In this document: piece by piece, positions 58,810-64,000 of the stretch
Layout: every line of letters starts with the position of its first letter
How positions within the stretch are numbered: the first letter of the stretch is position 1
Origin: Turritopsis dohrnii
Lineage: Eukaryota; Cnidaria; Hydrozoa; Anthoathecata; Oceaniidae
Length of the DNA stretch: 64,000 nt
NCBI GenBank assembly: GCA_027922465.2
Contig: BQMF02000005.1
Span: forward strand, 1,550,001 to 1,614,000
Reading direction: 5' to 3'
Translations under genes and position numbers: made by a program
The notes under the pieces: model-generated
Database searches by the model: none
Told to the model about the DNA's origin: nothing
The model's input: only the letters and a program-made list of their open reading frames with translations

Positions 58810-61800
58810 TCCTTGTAAGTTTAAGCTGTGGGGCAACATGACGGCGTGTCGTATAAATAGGTTTAGCTTGTTTCGGGTCTTTCTAGGAAAGTGCTCTGGG
58901 ATTTACAATTTTAATTTTACGGTAATTCACACTGATGCAAGATTTTTTTAATAATTTTATTAGAAAATAATGGGAGGTGTCTTGGCATGATGACGTCATT
59001 GGGCTTGCCTTCTTAAAATAATAAAGGTAATTGAGGTTATGGGGTCACAATTTGAACTTTCTAACAAAAAGGAATATGATAACAAGTTTTGAAGTAAAAA
59101 AGCTAGTTAAAAAATAACAATAAATCACATAAGTATTTAATGAGATTAGTGGATTGTTATCGTCTATTTTTTTTTTAAGTCTTTAGAGAGTGACGAAGTA
59201 AATTTGAGTTCAACATCTGTAAAAGAGGGGTGTATTGATTTTGTCAGGACATCACAACTCGAATGACTAAATGTACAAATAATAAGAATAAATCTTCTGA
59301 CAATGTCATATTTGCAACTGTACTCATAGTGCTGACTTCAGCTCTGATGATTGGATGAATAATTTTGATGAGTTAATTTTCTTGTACTTTTTGTATGTGT
59401 CGTGTCATCATATAACATCTTGTTGTAACGCGTTTGAATCTAACATCAATAAAAAAAAAATTACCGGATTGCATTCATATGTCGTGTTATTGCTTGTCTA
59501 GCAGAACTGATAAAGATTTTGTTACGAGTGTGTTTGACAACTTGGACGAAATAATTTTTATCATTGAAATTAGTGATGTTTTTGATCTGCACTTGGCATG
59601 TTGGCATGTTAGCCACTGTACCCCGGTTATTCACGATTACGTGAATCTTTTCTATGTGGCATAGAAAAACATATAGTATTTTCAGATAACAAGCTCATAA
59701 TATTTACTTTGTCACTATATGTCGGATAAGAAACAATTAATCTCTAAAGTAAAGTCCAATCAATCATTTTTTTCAACTGAAAAGAGTGAGTTAAAAATAA
59801 GAAATATTACTGAGAAAACTCTTTGTCGGAGTTACTTCGAGTTACTTCGAGTTACTTCGTGAGAGGTGAGAGGTTAAATATTTCTTAGTTGGTGCAAACC
59901 ACCATGAAATATGATGAGATGACTTGAAAGACTTGAAAACAGAAGCTCCTTATTTTATGGATGGTTGCAGTTATTATTTCACCATTGTTCGTAAGTCAAT
60001 TCAATCATGGACAGCAATAAGCTGTTTTTTTTTAAAAGTACTTGCTAACGCAGGGACCGTGGAGCAGGGTGGCCAAGGGTGCTAAGGGCGCTTTGTCCTA
60101 ATAATTTCCTGATGCGTCAATACATCGTTAATTATTTCTGGACTATCGTATTTCAATTGTGCAGTGCGGAAAGAATTTTTCGTTTAAACAAACTCATGCC
60201 ATCTGTATTCTTGACTGTGGGTAAAACTCTTTAGAAATCTTATCACATGACAAATGATTTTTGATACCTGATACATAACATGGTCTTATTATGGTTAACA
60301 AAACCAAGGTCAAACCTTCATGTTTTGTAATGTTGAATGAATTTCTAGGTATTCCATCAAAAATGTATTTTCTACAATTTCTACTTCCTCGTCGATTCAA
60401 CCTTCCTTACAGAAGGATTCTCGTCCCATCCCTTCTCAGAAGAGATGTTGGGTAAAAACCCATATAAAAATTTTTGGCAGAACAAAGCTTGTGACATCTG
60501 TTTTCCCAAACAAGAATAACAATGTTTACACCGTTACCTTTCGTTTAACTAAGACAGGAAGTAATAAACGTTTTGACCGCAATTTTTAACAATCACTTTT
60601 TGTTGGACAAAGGTCCTTAATAGACTTCTCTAACAAAAAGTCATCAAAAGATCAAGGTCAAAGCCAAAGGTGTTTTCCCATTAATACCTCCTTTTATTCT
60701 CGAACTGTTTATTGTATTTTAATTACTGCTTCAACCAAGTTTCGATGCTATGAGCATGCAGAGATAAGGAAGCTTAAGAAAATACTTACATTGCAAGTAA
60801 TGAACACATGGGTGACGCGGAAAGATACAATTTCCATTCTAATCGGATTAACAATTGGATGAAAGTCAGCTTTGCCTCTCTTCATCCTCATTTAGTTTGT
60901 TTGATCTCTACTTTAATCAGTATGATGAGACACACAAAACGAGCGTTAATTACCTTTTGCATACTGCCTCACATGCAAAAAATACTTTTTAAAAAAAGAT
61001 TATCTTATTGAGGAAAATTGCTTGCTAGGAGGGAATAATACACGAATGAACATATTCTGTGTAAAGAAATCTCGCAACCAAAACGTTATGACGTCAGCTA
61101 GCGGATCTGTACGCTCGGCTGAGATCAAGCACGTCGAAAAGTGCTTCGTCAATATTTTTGGACATTTTGTGAACACCGCAGTCATTTTGTTGTTGTTAAT
61201 TGCGTTTATTACACCAAATATTTCTACCTGTGTGTAATTTTCCGCTTGGTAAAATCCAGCTTACTAGACGTTCAAAGGTAACGACAAAATTAGAAGCTGA
61301 TGCAAGAATGCTGATGCCACCAAATGACAGTAGAAACACGTATAAGGAAATGGTCATTCGAAATAAAATCACTTACAATTCTACGTAAATTATTCTAGTT
61401 TTCTAAGAATTTTCGGTAAATTCTCTATTAAGTACTCGGTCCGCTTATTCATTAGTACACTTTTACAGAGATCGCTTAAAAGAGAGGCGTTTCTATGTCA
61501 TTTTTCTCAGGCGTTTTGAAGGTAGAAGGGCGCTTTACAGACGTTCTGAAACGTAGCTATACATGAAGGTGTTCAAAGATACAATTCTCTGTTAATTATT
61601 CTATTGTCAGAACTTGTCTGGAGATTTAGACAACAGGAAAAACGTGAAGAAAATTTGAACTTGTCAACTTTTTCATTTCAAAAACATTTTTTTAAATGTA
61701 ACTTGAAGATCACTATTTATACGTCTGTATGATTGACTCTGATCTATGGTAGATCTAGGACAAAGAGGTGATTTCTGTAGAATTAAAATTTCTGTTACAA

Positions 61801-63220
61801 TAGAAAGTCATGTCAGGATGAGTAGATTCACGGCAGCTATGCTATCCGTGTTTAAAATCGTCAGCGATTACTCCCCCCAGAATTTGACAATTTGAAATCG
61901 GTTACCGTCAATTTCTGAATGGAAAGCGTGTAGAAAACAATATGGCGCTATGGAATTTGTATTTTGTGCTTGATACTTTTGTCTAGAAATGTCGGAAGTT
62001 GCTTACGTACAAGCCGTTTCGTAATCAAAGAACTGTATAGGGTTTGTAAATAGACAGGGTTATAGTTTGCATACCAAAATATTCGTGAATTACAGCCACA
62101 TTTTGAGAATTTATTTCCAGTGTCGTGGAGAGAGAGAATCATAATAAACATAAATAAACATAATAAGCATTACACTGTCAAAGACTCATTTATTTGATGG
62201 CGAATCTCAAGATTATTTAGTCGATGGTGATGAACTAAAACACGTTATTTTGATGATAGGAAAGAAGGAATATGCATTGACATTATGAAGCAAATAAATT
62301 TGGAAGACTTTAAAGATATTGGAAATATTTATGGATTGAATTATTTTTTAAAACTTCTCACAGTCGTCTCATATCATCCTGTTGACATCAAGTTGTATGT
62401 TAAAAGCCTTCAATAATGACTTTAATGACGTTCTGCAATCTTTGATAAAAGAAACAATTACCTTGGGACATTGTTAATTTTACAAAGATTGAGGTGATAT
62501 ATATTTTGGTGCACAGATTTTAATTAAAATTTTGGCCATTTGAATATCATTTTCTTATAAACTTTTTTCTAATAAAAAACACGTTTTTTAAAAAGTAAAA
62601 AATTAATTTTTGACAGTAAAAAAGTCATCACAGTGAAATTGAACTCAAAACAGTTTTTACTCAACTTAGGATATCTTTTAACAACTTAGTTGTGTCTTTT
62701 TCTTTTAATTTTGTCTCTTACTTGTTGTTTTGTTAACACTTTTTATTTTCAATGAAGAAAATGTATGAATGGTACATTGTGACCCATATTTATACACTTA
62801 TTAGATTTTTAAACATTGGCAGTTATTTTTAAATCTACAGTTCATACTTTTTTAAAATTCATCTGTGTGATGTGTGTTAGAAGTTAGCTTTTAAACTCTT
62901 TGATCATGAGAATGAAAATCTGCATAGAATTGTGTGAAGTATACTTTTAAGCGAGTTGGAACTTCTTTTGACCTAAAGGCAAACTTTTATTTATTCAATT
63001 TAATTCAAAGATAATCATATTTTGTGTCATTGAAAAAGATGTCCCTTGATAGTATACATAATTGTATAGATAAAACTGTACATGGAAGTATATGAAATTA
63101 ACTTATGTGTAGCCAGGTAAAAATGAGGCATTGATAAGTGAATCCTTTGTATCTTTAATTTTGTTATAAAACGTTTATTGAATAAAGTTTTGTTTCAATG
63201 ATTTGTTCCAACATTCACCT
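58810..63220. other. Long AT-rich stretch without recognised genes
   Basis: Only short frames occur. A threefold GAGTTACTTC tandem repeat lies at 59829-59858. The word GCAGGGACCGTGGAGC near 60051-60066 also appears near 19102-19117 as CAGGGACCGCGGAGC, so it is a dispersed repeat. Nothing else could be supported. Confidence 0.4.
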
Positions 63221-63228
63221 GCTTAATA

Positions 63229-63587
63229 CCTTAAGGGAAGAAAATTCGCGGAAATTAAATTCCCGCGAAATTTTTCAAAATTGGTTGTCCGCAAAACTAA
63301 ATTCACGAAATTACAAAATTAAATCACAGTATTTGTTTGTACTTCTATCCTTGAAACGAAGTCGTTGATTTTAGGTACTGTGCATATATTTCCTCTCCTT
63401 TTAAATAGTACACTAAGGGAATTAATGGTTTCCTTAAGGTTTTTACTAATATATTTACCTGGCTTTCAAATAATACATACGTATTATAGAGCTTTAAATT
63501 CCCACGGAAATTAATATTAATATTACCAATTTTACCATCCGCGATATTAAATTCTCGTGAAAATCGTGAAAATTTCTTCCATTAAGG
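63229..63587. mobile_element. 359-bp inverted-repeat element with CCTTAAGGGAAG ends and TA duplication
   Basis: The left end CCTTAAGGGAAGAAAATT faces a reversed right end CCTTAATGGAAGAAATT. TA flanks both (63227-63228, 63588-63589). The subterminal word AAATTCCCGCGAAA is typical of this family and recurs at 36240-36317 inside the large transposon. The interior codes for nothing. It is probably a Tc1/mariner-type MITE by its TA duplication. Confidence 0.7.
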
Positions 63588-63599
63588 TATACTTAACAT

Positions 63600-64000
63600 C
63601 CTCTTTACCACTGAAAGTTACCGGTAGACATTCTGGTTTTCTCAGAATAAAATGGTAAGGATTACAAAAGGCGCTATATAAGCTGAATTATTCCTTAGAG
63701 CAAAGAATATGTCCGCTTTTGAAATTTAATCAGAATGCGTTTAAAAAACTCAAAAACGTTCGCAAACGATTCAGTCCTTTCATATCGCTACCGTGCCGCT
63801 CGGCTTCTTGTTGTATTATCTATCATTGGATAACATTAAAATTTTACACATATTAATTTGACTGAGCTGATTTCGAATTTGACATTTAGGCAAGAAAGGG
63901 AAATTTGGGTCTAATTTGGATGAAATTTTTAAAATGGTTGAAGGTTTTTGAAAATTTGCACCTAATGACCTGAGTACTATTTTTAATGAGAACCTTTGGT
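63600..64000. other. Right window edge, non-coding
   Basis: No gene. AGAAAGGGAAATTTGGG near 63893-63909 and the following AAAATTTGCACC resemble GAAGGAGAAATTTGGG near 8214 and AAAATTTGCC near 8385, so this is probably another dispersed repeat. Confidence 0.35.

Overview
This window looks like animal nuclear DNA, most probably from a cnidarian. It is AT-rich, has long non-coding stretches, small GT-AG introns and many transposable-element remains, and the cytoplasmic tails of its receptors carry YQxL motifs of a kind I associate with anthozoan receptors. The organism call is an inference; no rRNA or other marker gene is present. I found no prokaryotic features, CRISPR array or complete tRNA gene.

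Left part (1-22 kb). A frameshifted integrase gene and a Penelope-type fragment come first. Then follows a head-to-tail cluster of four minus-strand paralogs, called A to D here from left to right. Each has three exons: an 85-nt signal-peptide exon, an exon coding a domain that resembles ILEI/FAM3, and an exon coding one membrane helix plus a tyrosine-rich cytoplasmic tail. All internal splice junctions are phase 1. C and D are open. A has an in-frame stop in the ILEI-like domain and B has a one-base insertion in the signal exon. A 50-bp upstream block (B, C, D), a 3' block (A, B, D) and wider flanks are also shared, so whole segments were duplicated. In vertebrates ILEI/FAM3 proteins are secreted ligands; here the domain appears to be the ectodomain of a candidate signalling receptor family.

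Middle part (22-52 kb). This is mostly mobile DNA: a tRNA-derived SINE, a deleted Harbinger element with 27-bp perfect inverted ends, an apparently complete LINE with both ORFs open (27.5-32.2 kb), a 5.48-kb DNA element with ends full of TGACGTCA-type motifs that carries a multi-exon DUF4806 gene (36.0-41.5 kb), three head-to-tail copies of a 1.22-kb repeat (44.4-48.1 kb), and a 5'-truncated LINE (49.6-51.5 kb). The 5.48-kb element sits inside an exon of a small secreted six-cysteine protein gene (G).

Right part (52-64 kb). An unrecognised two-exon gene (I) is split by a SINE copy with an exact 5-bp target duplication. An intact paralog of G (H) lies at 57.3-58.8 kb. The remainder is AT-rich sequence with one short inverted-repeat element.

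The window therefore shows two host families, ILEI-like receptors and six-cysteine secreted proteins, undergoing duplication and loss. Four of the seven recognisable host genes carry a disabling change or insertion. Exon models were checked by reading phase: spliced lengths of A, C, D and H, and of G and I after subtracting the insertions, are multiples of three, and B is one base too long.
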